Of a stretch of 64,000 nucleotides of DNA, positions 27,191-35,701 are shown in pieces. Source of the stretch: Antribacter soli. Its GTDB lineage: Bacteria; Actinomycetota; Actinomycetes; Actinomycetales; Cellulomonadaceae. Made by a program: the position numbers and the translations under genes. The stretch lies in the NCBI RefSeq assembly GCF_021568775.1, contig NZ_JAKGSG010000022.1:62001-126000 (forward strand). The letters run 5' to 3'. The notes under the pieces were generated by a model that searched no databases, was not told where the DNA came from, and saw only the letters and a program-made list of their open reading frames with translations. Within the stretch, counting starts at the first letter, position 1; each line of letters begins with the position of its first letter.

Positions 27191-27355
27191 ATGGACGCTT
27201 CGTTCGCCCCCGTTCCCGCGCCCGCCGCTCCCGCTGAGCAGCGGCGCACCAACCCGGGAGACGAGCTGACCGTCGACCCCATCGACCGCAAGCGCCGCGC
27301 GAACGCCGCGCTCCTGGAGCTGGCGATGGTCCAGGCGGCCCGCCGCGCGAGCTGA
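27191..27355 (+). CDS. 54-residue orphan protein
   Basis: Short frame with a convincing ribosome-binding site, GGAGG 6 nt before the ATG. The product starts MDASFAPVPAPAAPAEQRRT, continues with PGDELTVDPIDRKRRANAAL and ends in an amphipathic helix (LLELAMVQAARRAS). It has no signal peptide or membrane segment. I do not recognise the family. It is followed by a strong hairpin (27397-27456), which supports it being an independent transcription unit. Confidence 0.6.
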   Translation: MDASFAPVPAPAAPAEQRRTNPGDELTVDPIDRKRRANAALLELAMVQAARRAS

Positions 27356-27396
27356 CGCCCGGCTCTCGCGGCGCTCACCCCGGCCGCGTCCGCCCG

Positions 27397-27456
27397 GCCG
27401 ACCAGGATGTGGGTTGCGGAATGAGCTCCGATTCCGCAACCTGCGTCCTGGTCGGC
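27397..27456 (+). terminator. 26-bp near-perfect inverted repeat after the 54-aa gene
   Basis: The arms at 27397-27422 and 27431-27456 pair over 26 bp with three differences, two of which give G-U pairs, around an 8-nt loop. It lies between the 54-aa gene and the first propeller gene. Confidence 0.75.
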
Positions 27457-27487
27457 GGGACTCGCTCCCGGTGCGCAGCGCGCCCGC

Positions 27488-27493
27488 TAGCCT
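27488..27493 (+). promoter_or_regulatory. -10 box TAGCCT, leaderless start of propeller gene 1
   Basis: TAGCCT ends 6 nt before the ATG at 27500. No ribosome-binding site is present. Confidence 0.55.
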
Positions 27494-27499
27494 GCGCGG

Positions 27500-29203
27500 A
27501 TGAGGTCACGCCGTAGCGGTGCGATGCACACGTTCGACCTGGTCGACGACGGCGAGGACGCCCGCGACGAGCCGGGTGCGGGCGTCGGCGGACGGACTGC
27601 TGTCGGGGACGGCGCCGGACGGGCGGGCAAGGGCGGCGGTGCCGACGCGATGGATGGTGCGGCTGCCGACCCCGAGCCCGCCCCGGAACCGTCCGCCCTC
27701 GACGTCGCCGTCCTCTGCGTCGGGCGTTCCCTCCGGCGGGTCGCCCGGGACCCGCGGCGGTTCCTGCCGCGCTCGCGCGCGGCACGCGTTGCGCTCGCGG
27801 GCGGGCTGGTCTCTGTCGTCGCGGCGGTGTCGGCAGGTATGACCGTGCACCGCCTGGCCGAGCAGGACGCGCGGCACGCCCTGCTGGCGACGGCGCCGGG
27901 CGGAGTGGTCAGCCTGGAACGTCCGCCGGTCAGCCGCTGGAGCGCCGGTACGTACGCCGCCGAAGACCTCCCGGTCGTGGTGCCGGGCGCGATCGTGACG
28001 GTGAACGGGGGCATGGTCACCGCGATCGACGTCGCGACCGGGAACCCGCGCTGGGAGGCCGAGGTGCCGGAGGGAACCGAGTGCGGTCCGGCTCCCGACG
28101 CCGGCGCGGGCCCCTCGGCCCAGGTCGAGGCGGCTCTCCCGCTCGACCGGATCGTGTGCGTGACCGGCGGTCCGGAGCCGTCGGTGACGGTGCTGGCCCC
28201 GGACGGGACGGTGGTCGCGATCCGTGACCTGGACCCCTGGCCGGGGACGTATCACCCCGCCGCGGACGGCGGGCTGCTGTATGTGGATCGGGTCGAGCCG
28301 GCGCTCGAGCCGCTGATCGTCGCGGGCACCACGGCCGGGGACGTCTGGGACGGGTTCGTCCAGCTCGAGGACTGGTCGGTGCTCCCACCAGGGTGGGCCG
28401 GCCAGGCAGGAACCCGCCCCAGGGTCAGCGTGGCCATGCTCGACGCGGTCACGGGCGACACACGCTGGGAGTACGAGCTGATGAACCGGGGCTGGGACCC
28501 CGCCTTCTGCGCGGACGTGACCGTGCAGGGCGACACCCTGTCCGTCGACGTCGGAGTCGTGACGGTGACCTCGACGCCGACCCTCGTCAGCGTCATGACC
28601 TGCGGTGCCGGCGCGGTCGTCACGCCCGACGGTACGCCGCTCGACAGGTACGACTACCCGCTCGCACGGCCCGACCGGGCCGGCATCGGACAGCAGATGT
28701 TCGGCGCGCAGACCCTCGAGCCCTACGCCGACGGCGGTTACGTGCGTCGCATCCCGGACGCCGAGACCCTCCTCGACATCGACGGCAACGAGGTCCTCAC
28801 CGCCTGGAGCGGTGCCACGCTGCTCAACCCGCTCTCGACGGACGGCGACCATCGCGACCTGATCCTCACCTCCGGAGGGATCACGCTGATCGGGCAGGAC
28901 GCGGCAGGGGCGGAGCACTGGCGCGTGCGGGCGGGGGACGTGCTGGTCGTCGCGCGCACCGCCGACGCGATCGTCACCGCGCTCCCCACCGGGGAGCTCG
29001 CCGCCTACGACCCGGCGACGGGCGCATCGCTCTGGAAGGGCATTCGTGTGTCCGGTACCTGGGCGCAGGCCTTCCACAGGAGCATCGTCTCCGCGGCCAC
29101 GGACGGCGAGACGGTGCTGCTCGCGCTGGGCCTCGAACCGACTCAGGTGCTTCAGCCGTACAACCTGCCCGCCGCCACGGCCTGGGACCGCGCGGCACCG
29201 TGA
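27500..29203 (+). CDS. membrane-anchored PQQ-like beta-propeller protein 1 (C-terminus split off)
   Basis: Protein of 567 aa with the layout shared by four tandem paralogues. A cytoplasmic N-terminus has the motif HTFDLVDDGED (~10-20), then an acidic/Gly-rich linker and one transmembrane helix (~97-115). The conserved membrane-proximal APGGVVSL follows, and an extracytoplasmic PQQ-like propeller comes next (AIDVATGNPRWEAEV; MLDAVTGDTRWEYEL; AYDPATGASLWKGI). Two cysteine pairs are conserved in the paralogues (TECGPAP...IVCV; FCADV...MTCG). There are no quinoprotein catalytic motifs. It stops at DRAAP, before the final blade, which is encoded in the next frame (29200-29415). This is a frameshift or a genuine gene split. 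Function unknown; a scaffold or sensor role is inference. Confidence 0.75.
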   Translation: MRSRRSGAMHTFDLVDDGEDARDEPGAGVGGRTAVGDGAGRAGKGGGADAMDGAAADPEPAPEPSALDVAVLCVGRSLRRVARDPRRFLPRSRAARVALAGGLVSVVAAVSAGMTVHRLAEQDARHALLATAPGGVVSLERPPVSRWSAGTYAAEDLPVVVPGAIVTVNGGMVTAIDVATGNPRWEAEVPEGTECGPAPDAGAGPSAQVEAALPLDRIVCVTGGPEPSVTVLAPDGTVVAIRDLDPWPGTYHPAADGGLLYVDRVEPALEPLIVAGTTAGDVWDGFVQLEDWSVLPPGWAGQAGTRPRVSVAMLDAVTGDTRWEYELMNRGWDPAFCADVTVQGDTLSVDVGVVTVTSTPTLVSVMTCGAGAVVTPDGTPLDRYDYPLARPDRAGIGQQMFGAQTLEPYADGGYVRRIPDAETLLDIDGNEVLTAWSGATLLNPLSTDGDHRDLILTSGGITLIGQDAAGAEHWRVRAGDVLVVARTADAIVTALPTGELAAYDPATGASLWKGIRVSGTWAQAFHRSIVSAATDGETVLLALGLEPTQVLQPYNLPAATAWDRAAP

Positions 29204-29415
29204 CGCGACCGGCCGGCGTGCGGCTCGTCGCCGTCGACGTGAGCTCGGGGCGGATCCTCTGGGAGGCCGAGCGGGACAGCGGCCTCGCGCCGTGGCTCGT
29301 CGGCGTGGACGGGCACCTCGTCGAGATCACTCGCCTCGAGGATCTCGACGAGACGATCGGCGCCGACGGCGAGCGGGTCACCGTGCGGCCCGGCATGGTG
29401 GTCGGCCTCGGCTGA
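29200..29415 (+). CDS. separated C-terminal blade of propeller protein 1
   Basis: A 71-residue frame that starts with a GTG overlapping the TGA of propeller gene 1 (GTGA) and is shifted by one base. Its product (GVRLVAVDVSSGRILWEAE, then VGVDGHLVEIT, ending MVVGLG) aligns with the C-terminus of propeller 2 (LRLLALDLDSGEVRWEQ, SVDGHLVQIT, AGLG). It completes the propeller missing from the upstream frame. A 1-nt deletion, a sequencing error, -1 frameshifting or termination-reinitiation could each explain it. I see no classical slippery heptamer. Confidence 0.65.
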   Translation: MTRPAGVRLVAVDVSSGRILWEAERDSGLAPWLVGVDGHLVEITRLEDLDETIGADGERVTVRPGMVVGLG

Positions 29416-29425
29416 GAGGCCCCGA

Positions 29426-29431
29426 TAGCCT
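29426..29431 (+). promoter_or_regulatory. -10 box TAGCCT, leaderless start of propeller gene 2
   Basis: TAGCCT ends 6 nt before the GTG at 29438, identical to the box of propeller gene 1. Confidence 0.55.
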
Positions 29432-29437
29432 CTCCCC

Positions 29438-31381
29438 GTGACCTCGCCCCGCGACACCGACCGAGTGCACTCGTTCGACCTGGTTGAGGAGGACGGCTCC
29501 GACAGCCCTGACGGCACCGGCTCCTCCCTCGCGCCGGACGGCGCGTCGGTCCCGGACGCCCCGGCCGCGCCCGGGACCGACGACGGCATGATCGTCGGCG
29601 TGCCCGAGTTCGGCGAGAAGTCCGCCGACGACCAGGGCGAGGCGGTGCAGCGGGCTGAGCGTCCGGCGTCGGGCAGCGGGTTCCTGGCGGGTGCCGGCGA
29701 GCGGGTGTCAGGTGCCCTCGCCACCGTCCGCGACCGCGCCGCGACGGGCGCCCGCGCCGGAGCCACGGCCGTGCGCGACCGCATCCCGCGCAGCCGCCGG
29801 GGACGGGCGCTGCTCGCTGCCGGCACCGCCGCGGTGCTGGTCGCGGGCGCGGCGGGCGGCGTCGCGATCGACCGCCTCGTGGACGCGGCGCACCTGCGCG
29901 CCGCCCCGGGCGGCGTGACGACGCTGGCGCTCGAGCCCGCGCAGAGGTGGTCGGTCGAGGTGACGTCGCCGCTGAGCGCGCACCTGGTGCGGATGCCAGG
30001 CGTGGTCGGCGTGGTCACGACGGACCGCGTGCTGGGCCTCGACCCGGCGACGGGTGCGGAGCGGTGGTCGGTGCCGCTGGGCGCGAACGCCTCGTGCGGG
30101 CCGCTGCCGGCCGTGCGGTCCGAGGCGGCGCTCGTGCTGGACGAGCTCGTGTGCATCTCCTCGGACGAGGCGACGGAGGCGAGCGATGGCGCCCCGGACC
30201 CCGAGTCCGAGCGGACCGTGACCGTCGTCGACGCGGACGGCACCACGCAGGAGCGGACGCTCGAGCCCGGCGCGACCGCGGTGCCGGCGGCCGACGGCGG
30301 CCTGTTCGTCGTCGAGCGCACGGGCGACGCCCCCGACGAGGCCGCTGCCATGGCCGGTCTGGAGATCGTTCGTGACGCCGAGGGCAACGAGATCTCCCTC
30401 GGCGGCACGCTCCAGGACGGCTGGGACCTCGAGGTCCGCCTCGAGGACGCCGCGACGGGCGAGACCCGCTGGGAGCGCGGCCTGCCGTTCGTGCCGGTGG
30501 ACGCGTCGTTCTGCGTGACCTGGGCCGACCGCGAGCCGGAGCTCGACCTCGACGGTCCGATCTCGGCGGTCGCCACGCCGAGCGCGCTCGCCGTCGGCGC
30601 CTGCGGCGTGCAGGGCGTCTTCACGCCGGAGGGCGATCCTGTCGAGACGCTCGGGGAGCTGACGAGCGCCGGATGGGAGCCGAGTCCCGCGGACCAGGCG
30701 TCGCTACAGGTCTTCGTCCAGGACGGCGTGCCGAACGTCCAGCACGGCCTCGGCAGCCTGCCCGGGACGCGCTACCCGCTCGCGGGCGGAGGCTACGCCC
30801 GGTTGGACGGCCTCGTCGTGACCCCGGACGGCGAGCGCGTCCGCACGGACGGGACCGTCCTCGACCCGTTCACGACCGACGGTGGCGACGGCCCCCTCCT
30901 CGTCCAGCGGGACGGTGCGCTGGTCGCCCTCGACATCGACGGCACGACGTTGTGGACGTCCGAGCTGGTCGCCTACGGGGTGCTCGCCCGCACAGCGGAC
31001 CTCGCCGTGGTCGCCGGGGTGCGTGGCGCGCTCCAGGGCGTGGATCTCGCCTCGGGCGAGGTCGTGTGGTCGGCCGACCCCGAGCTGCTCGTGCCCGGCA
31101 TCACCTGGACCGGGCTCGACGCGCTGGTCTTCGCCGCGTTCACCGACGGCGACACGCTGCTGCTCGCGGTGAACGACGACCCCACGGACGCCGCGAACAT
31201 CAACGCCCAGCCTGGCGAGGCCACCGCGCCAGTCACGAGCGGCCTGCGGCTCCTCGCCCTCGACCTCGACTCGGGCGAGGTTCGGTGGGAGCAGCGGCAG
31301 GAGACCCCCTACACGCAGCTCCTCAGCGTCGACGGGCACCTCGTGCAGATCACCGAGCAGGGGATCGCCGGCCTCGGGTGA
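29438..31381 (+). CDS. membrane-anchored PQQ-like beta-propeller protein 2
   Basis: Largest intact paralogue, 647 aa. The cytoplasmic segment starts with VHSFDLVEEDGSD (~10-22) and continues as a ~110-residue acidic then Arg/Ala-rich linker that carries a copy of the dispersed 38-bp element (ERPASGSG). The transmembrane helix is GRALLAAGTAAVLVAGAAGG (~127-146), then RAAPGGVTTL and a propeller (GLDPATGAERWSVPL; LEDAATGETRWERGL; GVDLASGEVVWSAD; ALDLDSGEVRWEQ). Conserved Cys pairs: SCGPL/LVCIS and SFCVT/ACGVQ. The protein ends AGLG like its paralogues. No catalytic residues recognised. It lies 22 bp after the split C-terminal frame of gene 1, with its own promoter. Confidence 0.8.
   Translation: MTSPRDTDRVHSFDLVEEDGSDSPDGTGSSLAPDGASVPDAPAAPGTDDGMIVGVPEFGEKSADDQGEAVQRAERPASGSGFLAGAGERVSGALATVRDRAATGARAGATAVRDRIPRSRRGRALLAAGTAAVLVAGAAGGVAIDRLVDAAHLRAAPGGVTTLALEPAQRWSVEVTSPLSAHLVRMPGVVGVVTTDRVLGLDPATGAERWSVPLGANASCGPLPAVRSEAALVLDELVCISSDEATEASDGAPDPESERTVTVVDADGTTQERTLEPGATAVPAADGGLFVVERTGDAPDEAAAMAGLEIVRDAEGNEISLGGTLQDGWDLEVRLEDAATGETRWERGLPFVPVDASFCVTWADREPELDLDGPISAVATPSALAVGACGVQGVFTPEGDPVETLGELTSAGWEPSPADQASLQVFVQDGVPNVQHGLGSLPGTRYPLAGGGYARLDGLVVTPDGERVRTDGTVLDPFTTDGGDGPLLVQRDGALVALDIDGTTLWTSELVAYGVLARTADLAVVAGVRGALQGVDLASGEVVWSADPELLVPGITWTGLDALVFAAFTDGDTLLLAVNDDPTDAANINAQPGEATAPVTSGLRLLALDLDSGEVRWEQRQETPYTQLLSVDGHLVQITEQGIAGLG
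29643..29680 (+). repeat. dispersed 38-bp coding element, copy a (encodes ERPASGSG)
   Basis: This 38-bp stretch differs at only four positions, with no gap, from the reverse strand of 48856-48893, inside an unrelated LuxR gene. Its last 18 bp (29663-29680) are identical there. It is also similar to 33344-33381. Confidence 0.7.
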
Positions 31382-31420
31382 CGTGTCCTCCCGGAGGGGG
31401 TGAGCGGGAGGGCTGGGAGA

Positions 31421-31426
31421 TACGCT
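31421..31426 (+). promoter_or_regulatory. -10 box TACGCT, leaderless start of propeller gene 3
   Basis: TACGCT ends 6 nt before the ATG at 31433. Confidence 0.55.
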
Positions 31427-31432
31427 CGCGCC

Positions 31433-33256
31433 ATGGCTCGCAAGCGCCGCGACGACGCAGCCGCATACACGTTCGACCTGGTCGGCGACGACGCGGAGGA
31501 CTTCGACGCGGGCCGGGCGCTCGTGACGCAGGCTGCGGCCCAGGCCGGCCGGCCCGGGGTTCCGGTGCCCGACGCCGGTGGTCCCGCCGTCGGCTCACCC
31601 GGCGGCGGCCTCACCACGAAGGACGGACCCGCCGCCCCGCCCTCGGGGTGGCGGGCGTGGCGGTCTCGCGCCACGACGTCGACCCAGGCCCAGGACGGCG
31701 CCACCTACCGCTTCGAGCTCGTCACGGACGAAGACGACGACGGTGACGTCGTCGCGGAGGTGCGCGACCGGGTGGCTGCGAACCGCCGGATTCTCGTCCC
31801 CGCCGTCGGGGCGCTCGCGGCGCTCACGATCGTCGGCGCCACCGTGGGCACGGTGCGTGAGCACCAGCGGGCGGAGCGCCTGCGGGTCGCGGCCGGTGGC
31901 GTCCTGTCGCTCGACGACGCGCCCGAAGAGCGGTGGCGGGCGCAGGTGCCGACGATGAACCTCGGGTTCCTGGACGGCGACCTCTTCGCCGCGGACGCCG
32001 AGGGGGTGCACGGGATCGACCCGCAGACCGGGGACGAGGCCTGGTCGGTGGCCCTCGACGACGCGCAGTGCGGTTCCATCGACGGCCAGTGGTGGTCGTC
32101 GATGCCCGACCTCGGGCAGCTGGTGTGCGTTCAGGGGACGGGCGACGACCGGACCCTCGTCGTCGTCGGGCCGGACGGCGCCGTCTCCGAGCCCCGGAGG
32201 CTCGACCCGGAGGCAGGTGTGCCCCACCCCGGACCACGCGGGACGGTCGTGCTGGTGCGGCGCGTCGGCGAGCCCGGGGATCCGGGGGACGCCGCGGTCG
32301 ACTGCCTGCCGGACAGCTCGTGCAGCACGACGGGGCAGGTTGCCAGCGCCCGCGACATCGAGGTCCGGGTCGAGGACGCGGTCACCGGCGAGCTCCGATG
32401 GGAAAGCGCCGTCGACGCTGAGGTCGGTGGGGACACGTGGGAGTGCGTGAGCTGGAGCGAGACACGGACGAGTCTTGACCTCGAGGCGGTCCGGGTGGGC
32501 GGTGGCCCCACGCTCGTCACCATGGACGGCTGCGGCGTGCACGCGGCCTGGACGGCGGACGGGGCGACCCTCGGGGCCCGGCCCGTCGACGCGCCCGGGC
32601 CCTTCGGGCCCTCCTACACGGAACCGGTGCCCGGCGGCTACGTGCAGCGCAGCGTGCAGGTCGGGTCCGGGTTCAAGGACCGCTTCTACGGGCCGGACGG
32701 AACGGTCGAGCAGGAGGTCGACGGTTCCGTGCTGATCCCGCAGTCGAGCGACGGCACGGCGGACGGGTTTCACTTCGTCGGAGGCATCCCGACGTTGACG
32801 GCGTACGACGCCGGCTGGGGCACGCTGTGGAAGGCGTCGCTCCTCGTGGACAGGGTGCTCGCGGTGGCGGACGGCATCGTCGTGGTCGGGGGCACCTCGT
32901 CGACCAAGGTGATCGCCCTCGACCTCGCCACGGGCGGGGAACTGTGGGACTGGACCGTGCCGCCCGAGACGGTGTCCGACGACGGGAGCGTCGTCACCAC
33001 CGGCGGTGGATGGATCAACCAGGCGTTCACCGACGGCCGGATCGTGGTGGTCGCGATGCAGGCCAGCTCGGGCATTGAGATGCCCCCGGTGATCTCCTAC
33101 GGGCTCGACCTCGTGACGGGCGAGGTGGTGTGGACCGACGCGGCGCCCGGAGAAGCCACTCTGCTCAGCGCGGGCGGCCGCCTCTACCGGCTCGAGTTCA
33201 CGCCGTCCCAGGACACGGAATTCGAGTGGAGTGCTGAGCTCGTGGGGCTGGGATGA
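31433..33256 (+). CDS. membrane-anchored PQQ-like beta-propeller protein 3 with duplicated N-terminal motif
   Basis: 607 aa; ATG at 31433 chosen by the promoter position and alignment. The cytoplasmic N-terminus contains the family motif twice: YTFDLVGDDAEDF (~12-24) and YRFELVTDEDDDGD (~92-105), separated by a Pro/Gly linker. The transmembrane helix is ILVPAVGALAALTIVGATVG (~116-135), then RVAAGGVLSL and the propeller (GIDPQTGDEAWSVAL; VEDAVTGELRWESAV; ALDLATGGELWDWTV). Cys pairs QCGSI/LVCVQ and ECVSW/GCGVH align with the paralogues; an extra pair (DCLPDSSC) is shared in position with protein 4. It ends ELVGLG. The stop overlaps the start of gene 4. Confidence 0.8.
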   Translation: MARKRRDDAAAYTFDLVGDDAEDFDAGRALVTQAAAQAGRPGVPVPDAGGPAVGSPGGGLTTKDGPAAPPSGWRAWRSRATTSTQAQDGATYRFELVTDEDDDGDVVAEVRDRVAANRRILVPAVGALAALTIVGATVGTVREHQRAERLRVAAGGVLSLDDAPEERWRAQVPTMNLGFLDGDLFAADAEGVHGIDPQTGDEAWSVALDDAQCGSIDGQWWSSMPDLGQLVCVQGTGDDRTLVVVGPDGAVSEPRRLDPEAGVPHPGPRGTVVLVRRVGEPGDPGDAAVDCLPDSSCSTTGQVASARDIEVRVEDAVTGELRWESAVDAEVGGDTWECVSWSETRTSLDLEAVRVGGGPTLVTMDGCGVHAAWTADGATLGARPVDAPGPFGPSYTEPVPGGYVQRSVQVGSGFKDRFYGPDGTVEQEVDGSVLIPQSSDGTADGFHFVGGIPTLTAYDAGWGTLWKASLLVDRVLAVADGIVVVGGTSSTKVIALDLATGGELWDWTVPPETVSDDGSVVTTGGGWINQAFTDGRIVVVAMQASSGIEMPPVISYGLDLVTGEVVWTDAAPGEATLLSAGGRLYRLEFTPSQDTEFEWSAELVGLG

Positions 33257-34836
33257 CCCCGCACCGGCACGCCGACGACGCATGGCGGATCGAGCTGGAC
33301 GAGGGTGACCCCGAGTCTCAGCCCGCACCGCCCGACGGTGGGCCGGTGCAGCGGGACGAGCGCCCGGCGTCGGGCAACGAGGTGAGGGCGTGGCGCCGGC
33401 CGCACGAGCTGGTGGCCACGGCAGGCGTGCTGGCGCTCGTGTTCTGCGGCGGGCTCGTCGCGTCGACGCTGCGCGACCGCGCGTACGTCGAGCGGCTCCG
33501 CGGCGCACCCGGCGGCGTGCTCACGCTTCAGCACGAGCCGGCCGAGGCGTGGGCGCTGCCCGCTGACGTCGGGGCGGTGCTGACGGTGCCGGGCGCGGTC
33601 GTGCTCCCCTCGGCCGCCTCGCTCGTGGCCCTCGACCCAGTGAGCGGCGCGACCCTGTGGACGGTCGCGACCGGCCTCGACGCCGTGTGCGGGCCGGTCG
33701 ACGTGGACGGCGCCGTCTCCCGCGTGGTCGACCCGGTGGTATGTGTGCACGGCGTCGGTGAGCGGGTCGCGACCGTCGTGGCCGCGACCGGTGAGGTCGT
33801 TGCCGAGCGGCCGGTTGCCGCCGGGACGCGCCCCGGGTCCCTGGGGACGGTCGTCCGTGCGCGCCGGGTCGGGGACCCCGTGCCGGCCGATCACGACGCG
33901 TCGGCGGCGTGCATCGAGACCGTGTGCACGTTCGAGGGGTCCATCGACCGTGGCCGGGACGTCGAGGTGCGCGCCGAGGACGCCGTCACCGGCGACGAGC
34001 GCTGGACGTGGCGGGTGCCCTTCTGGCCCGCCGTCGTGCCGGACTGCATCGACCGGCTCGCCGACGGACGGGTCGGGGTCGACGCCGAGCTCACCCGGGT
34101 CGAGGGCGCCCCCGCGTTCGTGCGCGTCGCCGGGTGCGGCGTCCATGCCGTCTTCGCCGACGACGGGCGGCGGCTCGACCCCGCCGGCGCCGGCCACTTC
34201 GTCGACGTCCACGCGCTGCCCGGGGGCGGATACGTCGCGCGGGGGCCGCAGCACGACATGCTGGTGGACGGCGACGTCCCGGCTGCCGCTCCCGGTACGG
34301 GGAGCGACGGCGAGGCGCCGCCGGCGGAGGGGCGGGAGCTGCCCGGCCGCCTGCTGCTGCCGCGTGCGACGGACGGGACCGACCCGGGCGTGCTGCTGGT
34401 CGACCTGGGCACCCGCGTCCGTGCCGAGGACCGGGACGGACGCGAGCTGTGGACGGCACAGGCGCCCGCCGCCCGCCTCCTCGTGCAGGCGGCGGGCGTG
34501 GCCCTCCTCGACGACGGTGCGGGCAACGTCGGCGCGGTCGACCTCGGCACCGGCGAGGAGCTGTGGCGGCAGAACCGCCTCGACGACGCCGCCGGCCTGG
34601 ACGGCACGGTGTGGGCGCCCACGGTCGAGCAGGCGTTCACCGACGGACGCCGCGCGCTCGTCACGATGCGGGGCATGCCAGGTGACTGGCCTCAGGAGCT
34701 GTACGCCGTCGCCGTCGACCTGCGCACCGGGCGGATCGAGTGGGGCGCGAGGCTCGTCGGCCTGCGCTGGCTGGTCGCCGTGGACGGGGAGCTGGTGGGG
34801 GTGGGCGAGGGCCGCCTGGTGGGCCTGACGCCGTGA
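33253..34836 (+). CDS. membrane-anchored PQQ-like beta-propeller protein 4 (shorter)
   Basis: 527 aa; the ATG overlaps the stop of gene 3 (ATGA), so translation is coupled. The N-terminal motif is degenerate ([12 protein letters not shown], ~10-21) and the cytoplasmic linker is short (~55 residues), carrying another copy of the 38-bp element (DERPASGNE). The transmembrane helix is ~56-75, followed by [10 protein letters not shown] and the propeller ([59 protein letters not shown]). Cys pairs VCGPV/VVCVH, ACIETVC and DCIDR/GCGVH are conserved. It ends LVGLTP. Function unknown. Confidence 0.78.
   Translation: MTPHRHADDAWRIELDEGDPESQPAPPDGGPVQRDERPASGNEVRAWRRPHELVATAGVLALVFCGGLVASTLRDRAYVERLRGAPGGVLTLQHEPAEAWALPADVGAVLTVPGAVVLPSAASLVALDPVSGATLWTVATGLDAVCGPVDVDGAVSRVVDPVVCVHGVGERVATVVAATGEVVAERPVAAGTRPGSLGTVVRARRVGDPVPADHDASAACIETVCTFEGSIDRGRDVEVRAEDAVTGDERWTWRVPFWPAVVPDCIDRLADGRVGVDAELTRVEGAPAFVRVAGCGVHAVFADDGRRLDPAGAGHFVDVHALPGGGYVARGPQHDMLVDGDVPAAAPGTGSDGEAPPAEGRELPGRLLLPRATDGTDPGVLLVDLGTRVRAEDRDGRELWTAQAPAARLLVQAAGVALLDDGAGNVGAVDLGTGEELWRQNRLDDAAGLDGTVWAPTVEQAFTDGRRALVTMRGMPGDWPQELYAVAVDLRTGRIEWGARLVGLRWLVAVDGELVGVGEGRLVGLTP
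33344..33381 (+). repeat. dispersed 38-bp coding element, copy b (encodes DERPASGNE)
   Basis: Aligns without gaps to copy a (29643-29680) with five differences and is translated in the same frame. Both copies lie in the cytoplasmic linkers of paralogues, so common descent is possible for this pair. Confidence 0.65.
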
Positions 34837-34905
34837 CCCGCCCGCTCGGCCGGTGCGTCGGCTTGGTCGGTCCCGCTCGGGCGGTGGCGTGTCGGTGGGT
34901 CGGCC

Positions 34906-34911
34906 TAGGGT
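34906..34911 (+). promoter_or_regulatory. -10 box TAGGGT upstream of nfo
   Basis: TAGGGT ends 7 nt before the ATG at 34919, compatible with a leaderless nfo transcript. Confidence 0.5.
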
Positions 34912-34918
34912 GGGTCGC

Positions 34919-35701
34919 ATGAAGATCGGTGCGCACGTGGGCCAGGAGGACGCCGTCGCCGAGGCGAAGGCGATCGGGGCCGATCAGGTGCAGGTGTTCC
35001 TCGGAGATCCACAGGGCTGGAAGGGCCCCGAGTTCGGCTACCCGGGCGGTGCGGAAGCGCTGCGGGCCGACGCCGAGGCGGCCGGCCTCGACCTGTACGT
35101 CCACGCGCCGTACGTCATCAACGTGGCGTCCACGAACAACCGCATCCGCATCCCCAGCCGCAAGCTCCTGCAGCAGACGGTGCAGGGTGCGGCGCTGATC
35201 GGGGCCAAGGGCGTCGTGGTGCACGGTGGCCACGTCTCCGCGAAGGACGAGCCGGCCGTGGGGTTCGACAACTGGCGCAAGGCGATCGACTCCCTCGAGA
35301 CCGAGGTGCCGGTGCTGATCGAGAACACCGCGGGCGGCGACTTCTCGATGGCGCGGCGGCTGGAGCGGATCGAGCAGCTCTGGGCGGCGGTGTCCTCCGC
35401 GAACGGGGCCGAGATGGTGGGCTTCTGCCTCGACACCTGCCACGCGTGGGCCGGGGGGATCGACCTCGCGACGGCCGTGGAGCAGGTGCGGAGCATCACC
35501 GGCCGCATCGACCTCGTGCATGCCAACGACTCGCGTGACGCCGCGGGCTCGGGCGCCGACCGGCACGCCCACTTCGGCGAGGGTTCCATCCCCGGCGAGC
35601 TGGTGGCCGGCGTCGTCGCGGCCGCGGGTGCGCCGGTGATCTGCGAGACGCACGGCGACATGGGCCCGGACATCGCATGGCTGCGCGAGCGCGTGGGCTG
35701 A
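34919..35701 (+). CDS. nfo: deoxyribonuclease IV (AP endonuclease, Nfo family)
   Basis: Zinc-dependent AP endonuclease for base-excision repair, 260 aa, slightly shorter than E. coli Nfo (285). It is a TIM-barrel of the AP_endonuc_2 family. Metal-binding segments visible are VHAPYVIN (~60), VVHGGH (~100), VLIENTAGG (~137), [10 protein letters not shown] (~178), [20 protein letters not shown] (~200-219) and ICETHGD (~241). The ATG at 34919 begins [11 protein letters not shown] as in homologues. The stop codon is the first base triplet of an 89-bp tandem repeat. No DNA-repair neighbour is adjacent. Confidence 0.92.
   Translation: MKIGAHVGQEDAVAEAKAIGADQVQVFLGDPQGWKGPEFGYPGGAEALRADAEAAGLDLYVHAPYVINVASTNNRIRIPSRKLLQQTVQGAALIGAKGVVVHGGHVSAKDEPAVGFDNWRKAIDSLETEVPVLIENTAGGDFSMARRLERIEQLWAAVSSANGAEMVGFCLDTCHAWAGGIDLATAVEQVRSITGRIDLVHANDSRDAAGSGADRHAHFGEGSIPGELVAGVVAAAGAPVICETHGDMGPDIAWLRERVG

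Noticed and set aside
27500-34836. Propeller genes as true PQQ-dependent dehydrogenases
   Set aside because: They lack quinoprotein catalytic and calcium-binding motifs and have a single transmembrane anchor; only the propeller-repeat pattern is shared.
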